DNA of 64,000 nucleotides. Origin: Luteimonas suaedae (GTDB lineage Bacteria > Pseudomonadota > Gammaproteobacteria > Xanthomonadales > Xanthomonadaceae). Shown in pieces: positions 27,788-34,917 of the stretch; the first letter of the stretch is position 1; every line of letters begins with the position of its first letter. The stretch is from positions 434,001 through 498,000 of the forward strand of contig NZ_VSSP01000001.1 of assembly GCF_008312895.1 (NCBI RefSeq), read 5' to 3'. A program made the position numbers and the translations under genes. The notes under the pieces were generated by a model. That model saw nothing but the letters and a program-made list of their open reading frames with translations, was not told where the DNA came from and did no database searches.

Positions 27788-28165
27788 TCAGATGGCGCCG
27801 CCGCATTGACCCTCGCCGCACTTGCCTTCCATCCCGTCCTTGGTGGCATGGTGCGCGTCGTGCTCGCTGCTGTCGATGAAGCCGTCGCTGTTGGTGTCGA
27901 TGTCGGCGAACTTCTCGGCCTTGTCCGGATGCGCGGCTTCGAACTCGGCCGCCGAGATCCTGCCATCGCCATCGCTGTCGACGCGTTCCATGCCGCACTT
28001 GCCCTCGCGCGCCTTGTCGGCTCCGGCCGTGGCGGCTTCCTGCGCACCGAGCAGGTAGCCCTGGGCGAGCGGGGTCATGGCGAAGGCGGAGCCGGAGAGC
28101 AGCAGGCCGCCGGCGAGCGCGGTACCGAGGGCAACGGCGACGGGTTTCTGGTCGGAACGGGACAT
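27788..28165 (-). CDS. bufA: Bufferin/HvfA-like RiPP precursor with two EF-hands
   Basis: A 125-residue exported small protein: Sec signal peptide (1-29, cleaved near GSAFA), a helical stretch, then EGKCG near 55-59, two canonical EF-hand loops ([12 protein letters not shown] near 63 and [12 protein letters not shown] near 89) and the end [13 protein letters not shown]. The three cysteines all lie in EG(K/Q)CG motifs, the sites that DUF692 enzymes convert to metal-binding heterocycles in known bufferins/HvfA. The start has a perfect AAGGAGG at 7-8 bases. It is followed by bufB and bufC. Copper or other metal buffering in the periplasm is expected; calcium binding by the EF-hands is predicted from sequence. 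Confidence 0.88.
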   Translation of the reverse strand: MSRSDQKPVAVALGTALAGGLLLSGSAFAMTPLAQGYLLGAQEAATAGADKAREGKCGMERVDSDGDGRISAAEFEAAHPDKAEKFADIDTNSDGFIDSSEHDAHHATKDGMEGKCGEGQCGGAI

Positions 28166-28247
28166 GTGCAACCTCCTTGGGGCGTTGCGGGTCATCACCC
28201 GCGGGTGGGTGTGGAGTCTAGCGCTGTTGCCGGGGCAGGGGCGGAGT

Positions 28248-28389
28248 GGGCGGCCGGAGGCGGCGCGGCGGAGAACGCCTCTGCCGCCGGCCGCCCGCCA
28301 CGCCGGATGCAGCACGGGCTTTGCCGCGATCTTACGCGCGAAAACCACGCACCGGCACGCCCGAAGCGCGCATCAGCATGCGCTTCGGG
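28248..28389 (-). other. Hairpins between phoU and bufA
   Basis: Two stem-loops lie in the 273-base gap: 28360-28389 (CCCGAAGCGC with its complement, 10-base loop), 49 bases after the phoU stop, and 28248-28296 (10-bp stem GGGCGGCCGG). Neither has a proper T-tract directly after it. The first may end or protect the pst-phoU transcript. The bufA promoter must also lie here but I cannot place it. Confidence 0.4.
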
Positions 28390-28438
28390 TGTGCGGAAAG
28401 CATGAATTGCAGGTGACGTTAAGCCCGCGTTAGCGGCG

Positions 28439-29143
28439 TCAGCTGACGGTGTTGGTCTCGTCGCGCTTCTCGCGCGGCGGCAGGGCGTCGTCGCCGTGGA
28501 CCAGGAACCAGATGTTCTCGGCGATGTTGGTGGCGTGGTCGCCGATGCGTTCCAGGTTCTTGGCCATGAACAGCAGGTGGGTGCAGGGCGTGATCGCGCG
28601 CGCATCCTCCATCATGTAGGTCAGCAGCTCGCGGAACAGGCCGGTGTAGATCGCGTCGAGTTCGGCGTCGCGGTCACGGACCTGCTGCGCCGCCGCGGCG
28701 TCGTTGTTGCGGTAGGCCTCGAGCACATCGCGCACCTGGCGCACCGCCAGCTGGCCGAGCATGTTGAGGCCGCGGGTATGCGGCAGCGGCGGCGCCTGGT
28801 TGAGCGCGGTCGAGCGCTTGGCGACATTGGCGGCGTAGTCGCCGATGCGCTCGATGTCGGAGGACACCCGCAGAGCGGCCAGGATCTCGCGCAGGTCGCG
28901 CGCCATTGGCCCACGCAGGGCCAGCTTCATCACGTCGTGGCTGACTTCCTTCTCCAGCGCGTCGATCGCATCGTCGTTGCCGATGATGCGCTCGGCGGCC
29001 TTGTCGTCGCGGCGTTCCACCACGTCCAGCGCCGCCTCCAGCTGCGCCGCCGACATCTCGCCCATGCGCAGGATCTCGCCCAGCAGCCGCTGGCGCTCTT
29101 CGTCGTAGCTCTTGACGATGTGGTCGTGGGGCTGAAGGCTCAT
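28439..29143 (-). CDS. phoU: Phosphate signalling complex protein PhoU
   Basis: A 234-residue all-helical protein made of two PhoU repeats, each with the family's metal-binding acid cluster: DKAAERIIGNDDAID and DIERIGDYAANVAKRS in the first, NLERIGDHATNIAENIWFL in the second. It links the Pst transporter with the PhoR/PhoB system and keeps the regulon off when phosphate is plentiful. ATG 29143 gives the standard MSLQPHDHIVKSYDEE start. A GTGATTSGT repeat fills the 146 bases between pstB and this gene. Confidence 0.96.
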   Translation of the reverse strand: MSLQPHDHIVKSYDEERQRLLGEILRMGEMSAAQLEAALDVVERRDDKAAERIIGNDDAIDALEKEVSHDVMKLALRGPMARDLREILAALRVSSDIERIGDYAANVAKRSTALNQAPPLPHTRGLNMLGQLAVRQVRDVLEAYRNNDAAAAQQVRDRDAELDAIYTGLFRELLTYMMEDARAITPCTHLLFMAKNLERIGDHATNIAENIWFLVHGDDALPPREKRDETNTVS

Positions 29144-29162
29144 GAGATGTCCGTGACTCTTG

Positions 29163-29285
29163 GTTGGTGATTGGTGATTCGTAATTGGTGATTCGTGATT
29201 CGTGATTCGTGATTCGAAGAAGCGGAGGCGATCGTGGCTGTTGCGTTTGCTGTTGCGAATCACCAATCACGAATCACCAATCACG
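29163..29285. repeat. Inverted repeat, GTGATTSGT family, inside the pst operon
   Basis: The left arm (29163-29216) has about six tandem units, more than the other copies; the right arm (29253-29285) is the usual complement. It ends 4 bases before the pstB stop codon. Confidence 0.9.
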
Positions 29286-29289
29286 GCTC

Positions 29290-30207
29290 CTACCCGAACC
29301 GCCCCGTAATGTAATCCTCGGTCTGCTGCTTCGACGGGTTCGAGAAGATCGTCTCGGTCGTATCGTGCTCCACCAGGTCGCCCAGGTACATGAACGCGGT
29401 GTAGTCGGACACGCGCGCGGCCTGCTGCATGTTGTGGGTGACGATGACGATGGTGTAGTCGCGCTTGAGCTCCTCGATCAGCTGCTCGATGCGGCTGGTG
29501 GAGATCGGGTCCAGCGCCGAGGTCGGCTCATCGAGCAGCAGCACTTCCGGGCGCAGCGCGATCGCGCGGGCGATGCACAGCCGCTGCTGCTGGCCGCCGG
29601 ACAGGCCCAGCGCGCTCTGGCCCAGCTTGTCCTTGACCTCGTCCCACAGCGCCGCCTGCACCAGGGCCTGCTCGACCCGCTCGTTCATCTGCGCCTTCGA
29701 CAGCTTCTCGTGGTGGCGGATGGCGTAGGCGACGTTCTCGTAGATCGTCATCGGGAACGGCACCGGCTTCTGGAACACCATGCCGACCTTGCTGCGCAGC
29801 CGGTTCATCGGGTACTTCGGCGCCAGGATGTTCTCGCCGTCCAGTAGCACTTCGCCGCGCGCCTCCTGCTTCGGGTACAGCGCGTAGATCCGGTTGAACA
29901 CACGCAGCAGGGTGGACTTGCCGCAGCCCGACGGGCCGATCAGCGCGGTCACGCGCTTCTCCGGCATGTCGAAGTTGATGTTCTTCACGGCGTGGAAATC
30001 GCCGTAGTAGAAGTCCAGGCCGCGTGCCGACAGCTTGACGCGTGCGGGTTCCGTGCCCGTGGTGGCGGCACGTTCCTGCCTGGCGATATTGATGCGGGCG
30101 TCGTTCATGACCGGTGTCCGGGAAACGGGGGGTATGGAGATCTTCGCCTTGGCCGGCGTACGCTGGTCGGCGGTGGCATCGCTGTCGTGGCGGGCGGTCG
30201 TTTCCAT
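29290..30207 (-). CDS. pstB: Phosphate ABC transporter ATPase
   Basis: Nucleotide-binding subunit of the high-affinity phosphate importer. Walker [10 protein letters not shown], signature LSGGQQQR, Walker [15 protein letters not shown] and the switch His in VTHNM are all present. ATG 30207 (305 residues) is preferred because GAGG overlapping the pstA stop precedes it at 8 bases; ATG 30108 would give 272 residues, nearer to typical PstB, and the extra N-terminus is low-complexity. The choice remains uncertain. Confidence 0.95.
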   Translation of the reverse strand: METTARHDSDATADQRTPAKAKISIPPVSRTPVMNDARINIARQERAATTGTEPARVKLSARGLDFYYGDFHAVKNINFDMPEKRVTALIGPSGCGKSTLLRVFNRIYALYPKQEARGEVLLDGENILAPKYPMNRLRSKVGMVFQKPVPFPMTIYENVAYAIRHHEKLSKAQMNERVEQALVQAALWDEVKDKLGQSALGLSGGQQQRLCIARAIALRPEVLLLDEPTSALDPISTSRIEQLIEELKRDYTIVIVTHNMQQAARVSDYTAFMYLGDLVEHDTTETIFSNPSKQQTEDYITGRFG

Positions 30208-30217
30208 CGGCGCGGCC

Positions 30218-31072
30218 TCAGTCCTGGACGATGCGGTTGCGCATGACGATGGCACGGGCCACCAGGCTGACCAGCAACACGAACATGGTCAGGATGAAGG
30301 CGCCCGCCCAGGCAAGCGTATGCCAATTCTCGTACGGGCTCATCGCGTACTGGAAGATCACCACCGGCACGTTGGCCATCGGCGCCAGCAGATTGCTGCT
30401 CCAGTACTGGTTGTTTAGCGCGGTGAACAGCAGCGGTGCGGTTTCGCCGGAAATGCGCGCCAGCGCCAGCAGGATGCCGGTGACGATGCCCGGCAGCGAG
30501 GCGCGGTACAGCACCTGCACGATCACCTTCCACTGCGGCACGCCCAGCGACAGCGCCGCCTCGCGCATCTGCGTCGGCACCAGCCGCAGCATCTCGTCGG
30601 TGGTGCGCACCACCACCGGCAGCACGATGAAGGCCAGGGCGATGCCGCCGGCCAGCGCCGAGAAGTACCCCATCTGCGCCACCACCAGGGTGTAGACGAA
30701 CAGGCCGAGCACGATCGATGGCGCCGACAGCAGGATGTCGTTGACGAAGCGCACCGTCTCGCCGATCCAGCTCTTCTGCGAGTATTCGGCTAGGAAGGTG
30801 CCGGCCAGTACCCCGATCGGGGCGCCGAAGGCGATGCCCAGCAGGCTCAGCACGGCGCTGCCGAAGAAGGCGTTGAGCATGCCGCCGCTGGCGCCCGGGG
30901 GCGGGGTCATTTCGGTGAACAGGGCGAGGTTGAGCGAGGTGATGCCCTTGCTCAGCGTGGTCCAGATGATCCACACCAGCCAGAACAGGCCGAACACCGT
31001 CGCCAGCACCGCCAGCACCTGCGCGACCAGGTTCTTGATCCGGCGGTTGCGGTAGATGACGGCGGCGCTCAC
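30218..31072 (-). CDS. pstA: Phosphate ABC transporter permease PstA
   Basis: A 284-residue permease with about six helices. The cytoplasmic coupling loop [30 protein letters not shown] and the following [15 protein letters not shown] are PstA hallmarks. The start is GTG 31072, overlapping the pstC TGA by 3 bases, so the two permease subunits are translated together. Confidence 0.95.
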   Translation of the reverse strand: MSAAVIYRNRRIKNLVAQVLAVLATVFGLFWLVWIIWTTLSKGITSLNLALFTEMTPPPGASGGMLNAFFGSAVLSLLGIAFGAPIGVLAGTFLAEYSQKSWIGETVRFVNDILLSAPSIVLGLFVYTLVVAQMGYFSALAGGIALAFIVLPVVVRTTDEMLRLVPTQMREAALSLGVPQWKVIVQVLYRASLPGIVTGILLALARISGETAPLLFTALNNQYWSSNLLAPMANVPVVIFQYAMSPYENWHTLAWAGAFILTMFVLLVSLVARAIVMRNRIVQD

Positions 31073-32043
31073 AGGTTGCCCTCACGGCGGCTGAGCTGGC
31101 GCAGCATCAGCCGGGCAATCGCCAGCACCACGAAGGTGACCAGGAAGAGCACGAAGCCGAGCGCGATCAGCGAGGACAGGTACATCGGCGAATCGGCCTC
31201 GGCGAACTCATTGGCGATGGTCGCCGCGATCGAGTTGCCCGGTTCCAGCAGCGACACGGTCAGGCGGTGGGCGTTGCCGAGCACGAAGGTCACCGCCATG
31301 GTCTCGCCCAGCGCGCGGCCCAGGCCGAGGAACACGCCGCCGACCACCGCCGAGCGGGTGTAGGGCAGCACCACGTCCCAGACCACCTCGGTGGTGGTGG
31401 CGCCGAGCGCGTAGGCCGATTCCTTAAGCCGGGTCGGCACGGTGAGGAACACCTCGCGCATCACCGAGGAGATGAACGGGATCACCATGATCGCCAGCAC
31501 CAGGCCGGCGGTGCCCATGCCCAGGCCCAGCGGCGGGCCGGAGAACAGGGCGCCGACCAGTGGGATCTCGCCCAGGTTGGCGTCGACCCAGGGATAGACG
31601 TTCTGGCCGAGGAACGGCACCAGCACGAACAGGCCCCACATGCCGTAGATGATCGACGGGATGCCCGCCAGCAGCTCGATCGCCGCGCCCACCGGCCCGC
31701 GCAGCCAGCGCGGCGCGATCTCGGTCAGGAACATGGCGATGCCGAAGCTGACCGGCACCGCGATGACCATGGCGATCAGCGCGGTGACCAGGGTGCCGTA
31801 GATCGGCACCAGCGCGCCGAAGTCCTGCAGCACCGGGTTCCAGGCGTCGCGCCAGAGGAACTCGAGGCCGAACTTCTCGAACGCCAGCCGCCCGCCCCAG
31901 AGCATCGACAGCGCGGCCGCGCCCAGCGACACGAGCACGAGCACGCCGGCGGCGGTGACCAGCCAGCGAAAGCCGCGATCGGCCCGGGTATCGGCGGCGT
32001 CGCGGCGCGAGGACGTGTCGATCGGGAGCGTGGTGGCGTTCAT
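31069..32043 (-). CDS. pstC: Phosphate ABC transporter permease PstC
   Basis: A 324-residue permease with six or seven helices. PTRLKESAYALGATTTEVVWDVVLPY is the ATPase-contact loop and GLGRALGETMAVTFVLGN the phosphate-path segment. It pairs with PstA. The 81-base gap after pstS holds a GC-rich stem-loop (near 32076-32109) that could lower expression of the membrane subunits relative to PstS. Confidence 0.95.
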   Translation of the reverse strand: MNATTLPIDTSSRRDAADTRADRGFRWLVTAAGVLVLVSLGAAALSMLWGGRLAFEKFGLEFLWRDAWNPVLQDFGALVPIYGTLVTALIAMVIAVPVSFGIAMFLTEIAPRWLRGPVGAAIELLAGIPSIIYGMWGLFVLVPFLGQNVYPWVDANLGEIPLVGALFSGPPLGLGMGTAGLVLAIMVIPFISSVMREVFLTVPTRLKESAYALGATTTEVVWDVVLPYTRSAVVGGVFLGLGRALGETMAVTFVLGNAHRLTVSLLEPGNSIAATIANEFAEADSPMYLSSLIALGFVLFLVTFVVLAIARLMLRQLSRREGNL

Positions 32044-32124
32044 CGGCTCGCTGCGGGGCGGCGGAAGGTGGAAGACCGTGCCCGCGCCGCGGCGTCATCC
32101 GCGGCACGGGCCGTCACGGTGCGG

Positions 32125-33225
32125 TCAGCCCTGGATCTCGGCGGCCCAGTAGGCCTCGACCTGCTCGACCAGCGGCGCCGGCAGCGGGACGAAGTGCAGC
32201 TCGTCCGCCTGTGCCTGGCCGTTCTCCAGTGCCCACTTGAAGAAATCCAGCGTCTGCTGCGAGCGCTCGGGATTTTTCGGCTGCTTGTACATCAGGATGA
32301 AGTTGGTGGCGGCGACCGGCCAGGACTCCGCACCCGGCGCGTTGGTGATGATCAGGCTGAAGTCCTGCGAGTTCGGCCAGTCGGCGCTCGCCGCTGCCGC
32401 CTGGAAGCTCTCGGCGCTCGGCTGCACCCACTGGCCGTCGGCGTTCTGCATCGAGGCGAAGGACATGCCGTTCTGCGTGGCGTAGGCCAGCTCTACGTAG
32501 CCGATCGATCCCTTGATCTGCTTGACGTAGGCGGCCACGCCTTCGTTGCCCTTGCCACCGACGCCGGTCGGCCAGCTGACCGAAGTGCCTTCGCCCACCT
32601 GCTCCTGCCACTCCGGGCTCACCTTCGACAGGTAGTTGACCCAGTTGAAGGTGGTGCCGGAGCCGTCGGAACGGTGCACCACGTTGATCTTCGACGACGG
32701 CAGGTTGGCGTCCGGGTTGAGCCCGGTGATCGCCGGGTCGTTCCAGGTGGTGACCTTGCCGAGGTAGATGTCGGCGATCAACGGGCCGGTCAGGCGCAGC
32801 TGGCCCGGCTCGACGCCGTCGAGGTTGACCACCGGCACCACGCCGCCGATCGCGGACGGGAACTGCGCCAGGCCGGCCTCGGCCAGTTCCTCGGGAGTGA
32901 GCGGCTTGTCGGAGGAGCCGAAATCGACGGTGCCGGCCTTGATCTGGGCGATGCCGCCACCGGAACCGATCGACTGGTAGTTGATGCGTGCGCCGGTGGC
33001 GCGGGAGTAGTCGTCCGACCAGCGCGACAGCAGCGGATAGATGAAGGTGGCGCCGGCACCGGTGATCTGCACGTTGACGCGGTCGCCGGAGGTATTGCCG
33101 GTGGCGTCGGCGGGCGTCGGGCCGACGGTCGGGGCGCCGCCTTCGCCGGAGTCCTGGCAGGCGGCCAGGCCGAGCGTGAGCGCGGCGGACAGGGCGAGTG
33201 CGGCGATTGGTCGCTGGATCTTCAT
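32125..33225 (-). CDS. pstS: Phosphate-binding lipoprotein PstS
   Basis: A 366-residue periplasmic binding protein with a lipoprotein signal (lipobox LAAC, Cys near 23). Phosphate-site motifs are TGAGATFIYPL, SIGSGGGIAQI, DFGSSDKPL and HRSDGSGTTFNWVNYL. A low-complexity linker (about 24-48) would hold it to the membrane. A PhoB box and -10 element lie 45-80 bases upstream, so it starts the phosphate-starvation operon pstSCAB-phoU. Confidence 0.96.
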   Translation of the reverse strand: MKIQRPIAALALSAALTLGLAACQDSGEGGAPTVGPTPADATGNTSGDRVNVQITGAGATFIYPLLSRWSDDYSRATGARINYQSIGSGGGIAQIKAGTVDFGSSDKPLTPEELAEAGLAQFPSAIGGVVPVVNLDGVEPGQLRLTGPLIADIYLGKVTTWNDPAITGLNPDANLPSSKINVVHRSDGSGTTFNWVNYLSKVSPEWQEQVGEGTSVSWPTGVGGKGNEGVAAYVKQIKGSIGYVELAYATQNGMSFASMQNADGQWVQPSAESFQAAAASADWPNSQDFSLIITNAPGAESWPVAATNFILMYKQPKNPERSQQTLDFFKWALENGQAQADELHFVPLPAPLVEQVEAYWAAEIQG

Positions 33226-33270
33226 GCGTGACTCCCTGAGAAGCGGCCAGGGTGGCCGGCGGAATGACGC

Positions 33271-33305
33271 TATAAAATGATGTTTTTGTTACAGCTCAAT
33301 GACAA
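33271..33305 (-). promoter_or_regulatory. PhoB box and -10 of the pst operon
   Basis: On the minus strand TTGTCAT-N4-CTGTAAC (33305-33288) matches the two 7-base half sites of the Pho box with the normal 11-base period. A -10 TTTATA follows 11 bases later (33276-33271), and the Pho box takes the place of the -35. Confidence 0.8.
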
Positions 33306-33373
33306 GATCGCAACGATCTCGCGTCGCCAGCGCCTCGGCCGCGCCACGCTGCGGTTTTTCAGCCTCCTGCAGG

Positions 33374-33400
33374 AAAAAAAGCGGGCCCGTGCGGGCCCGC
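33374..33400 (-). terminator. Strong terminator of unclear ownership
   Basis: On the minus strand the 7-bp stem GCGGGCC/GGCCCGC with a 6-base loop is followed by seven T. The nearest minus-strand gene upstream (the TetR-type gene) ends 320 bases away, beyond a repeat element. Confidence 0.75.
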
Positions 33401-33557
33401 AAATCGGAGGGGAAGCAATCAGGGGAGAGAGACCTGGCGTGTGCGGAACCGGCACAACGGCTGCCGCCGGTCGCTCCGTTCGCCGCGCCATTCAAACGCC
33501 CGGGCATGATCGGCGCATGTCCGTGCGATGACAGGAACATGACGCAGCCCCGTGTCC

Positions 33558-33688
33558 TTGTAGGAGGGGCTTCAGCCCCGACCGGGCACCGACAAGACCT
33601 ACGGCCTCAGCTTCCCGACCGGCACCGCGCGCTTCCTGTTTCCTTGGTCACGATCTTCGGCAGGTCGGGGCTGAAGCCCCTCCTACAA
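33558..33688. repeat. Intergenic inverted repeat, GGCTTCAGCC family
   Basis: Perfect outer arms TTGTAGGAGGGGCTTCAGCC (33558) and complement (to 33688) with about 80 bases between. It lies 31 bases after the TetR gene stop. Confidence 0.88.
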
Positions 33689-33719
33689 AGGTGGGCGGAG
33701 GGCGTGAATGCCGATGCGG

Positions 33720-34346
33720 CTAGCGCCGGTAGGCCTGGGTCAGGGTATCGAGATGCACCCGCTCGGCGTCGCGCAGGAATGGCGCGATCAGCATCAGCAC
33801 CTGCACGATGCCGTCGCGGATCGCGACCTGTTCGTCCTGCTCGCCGCGGACGGCGGCGTAGTTCAGCCAGAACGTGGCCACCACCAGGAGGTTGGTGCCG
33901 ACCGCGTCGAGTTCGGCGGCCGAGCCGCGCATCACCCCGGCCTGCGACAGGCCGCGCATCACTTCGCGGGCACGCGCGTCGGCGCGCCGCAGGATCCGTG
34001 CGAAACGCAACCGCAGGCGGCGGTTGCGGCTGAGGATCTCCAGCAGGTCGCGATAGAGGAAGCGGTAGTCCCAGATGCACTCGAACACCAGGTGCAGCTG
34101 CAGCCACACGTCCTCCAGCCCCGGCAGGCGGTCGCCGGGGCCGGCGAGCGCGTCGTCCATGCGCTGTTCGAAGCGCGCGAACAGCTGCTCGATGATGTCG
34201 TCCTTGTTGCGGAAGTGGTAGTACAGGTTGCCGGGGCTGATTTCCAGCTCGTCGGCGATGTGGTTGGTGGTGACCGTCGGCTCGCCCTGCGCGTTGAACA
34301 TCGCAAGCGAGCAGTCGAGGATGCGTTGGCGGGTATCGCGCGCCAT
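33720..34346 (-). CDS. TetR-family transcriptional regulator
   Basis: A 208-residue repressor with an N-terminal helix-turn-helix (TVTTNHIADELEISPGNLYYHFRNKDDII, about 23-52) and a mainly helical ligand-binding C-terminus. It lies 22 bases downstream of the acyl-CoA-binding protein gene in the same direction, so an acyl-CoA or fatty acid ligand is a reasonable guess. A repeat and a strong terminator follow. Confidence 0.9.
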   Translation of the reverse strand: MARDTRQRILDCSLAMFNAQGEPTVTTNHIADELEISPGNLYYHFRNKDDIIEQLFARFEQRMDDALAGPGDRLPGLEDVWLQLHLVFECIWDYRFLYRDLLEILSRNRRLRLRFARILRRADARAREVMRGLSQAGVMRGSAAELDAVGTNLLVVATFWLNYAAVRGEQDEQVAIRDGIVQVLMLIAPFLRDAERVHLDTLTQAYRR

Positions 34347-34368
34347 CGGCCGGGCGGGGCAGCGGCGC

Positions 34369-34626
34369 TCAGGCCGTCAGCTGCTTCACCAGCTCGACGT
34401 ACTTGCCCATGGCCTCGTCCTGCGGCGTGCCCTTGAGCTTGGCCCAGGCCTCGTACTTGGCGGTGCCGACGAAATCGAAGAACCCCGGCTTGGGGCCGTT
34501 GACGTCGCCTTCCGCGCCCTGCTTGTAGAGGGCGTAGAGCCGCAGCAGGGTGTCGTTGTCGGGTCGCTCGGGCAGGTTCTTGACGTCCTTGGCGGCCTGC
34601 TCGAAATCGCGCTTGAGATCCGACAT
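34369..34626 (-). CDS. Acyl-CoA-binding protein
   Basis: An 85-residue four-helix protein of the ACBP family, which binds long-chain acyl-CoA in the cytosol. The signature LLRLYALYKQGAEGDVN and FDFVGTAKYEAWAKLKG contains the conserved Tyr, Lys and Trp of the ligand pocket. AGGAG at 8 bases fixes ATG 34626. It forms a likely operon with the TetR regulator; the fatty acyl-CoA reductase gene lies 2.5 kb away. Confidence 0.95.
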   Translation of the reverse strand: MSDLKRDFEQAAKDVKNLPERPDNDTLLRLYALYKQGAEGDVNGPKPGFFDFVGTAKYEAWAKLKGTPQDEAMGKYVELVKQLTA

Positions 34627-34702
34627 GCGTGCTACTCCTGGCGGGAGCGCAGGTGATAGCACGGGGACCTGAGAGGGTCAACAAACGGACCGGTCGCCGG
34701 GG

Positions 34703-34833
34703 TTTCCCCTTTTTGAAAAGGCGGGTGGGGATTTGCTTGGTGCCTGACCAAGTAACAGCAACAGCAAATCCCCCTCAATCCCCCCTTTTTCCAAAGGGGG
34801 AAGACAAGCACTGAGATCCGCGTTCGTCCGCGG
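34703..34833. repeat. Inverted repeat, CCCCCTT family, plus an adjoining CCGCGGAT half-repeat
   Basis: TTTCCCCTTTTTGAAAAG with GGGTGGGGATTTGC on the left pairs with GCAAATCCCCCTCAATCC and CCCTTTTTCCAAAGGGGG on the right (34703-34803). Directly after it, ATCCGCGTTCGTCCGCGG (34816-34833) belongs to the CCGCGGAT family seen at 41187, 45347, 50194 and 56692. Confidence 0.75.
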
Positions 34834-34859
34834 CTGATCGCTTTTTGGCGCACAAGAAC

Positions 34860-34905
34860 GGCCGGGCGCGCCCGCGCCCGGCCGTCCGCGCTTTCCCTGC
34901 GCGGA
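34860..34905 (-). terminator. Possible terminator of phoX
   Basis: Two adjacent GC-rich hairpins lie between the phoX stop and the repeat: GGCCGGGCGC/GCGCCCGGCC (34860-34883) and GTCCGCG/CGCGGAC (34884-34905). No T-tract follows on the minus strand, so function as a terminator is uncertain. Confidence 0.4.
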
Positions 34906-34917
34906 CGGCCCCGGTAC

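Larger units (their letters stand above)
33306..33719. other. Gap between pstS and the TetR gene
   Basis: About 410 bases without a convincing protein gene. It contains the terminator at 33374-33400, an unassigned stretch (33401-33557) that could be the 3' part of a small minus-strand RNA or a long 3' untranslated region, and the repeat at 33558-33688. Short frames here cross the terminator and lack ribosome-binding sites. Confidence 0.5.

Noticed and set aside
29163..29216. Short tandem repeats that look like the beginning of a CRISPR array
   Set aside because: The unit is only 9 bases without spacers, and a complementary arm follows. It is a palindromic intergenic element.
30105..31085. 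A 326-codon frame opposite in phase to pstA
   Set aside because: It shadows pstA, which has clear permease motifs and coupled starts and stops.
33289..33540. Small frames between pstS and the TetR gene
   Set aside because: They run through a terminator hairpin and its T-tract and through the Pho box, and lack ribosome-binding sites.
33720..34626. ACBP-TetR pair considered as a toxin-antitoxin module
   Set aside because: The small protein has the full acyl-CoA-binding signature and the regulator is a normal TetR protein, so no toxin is present.
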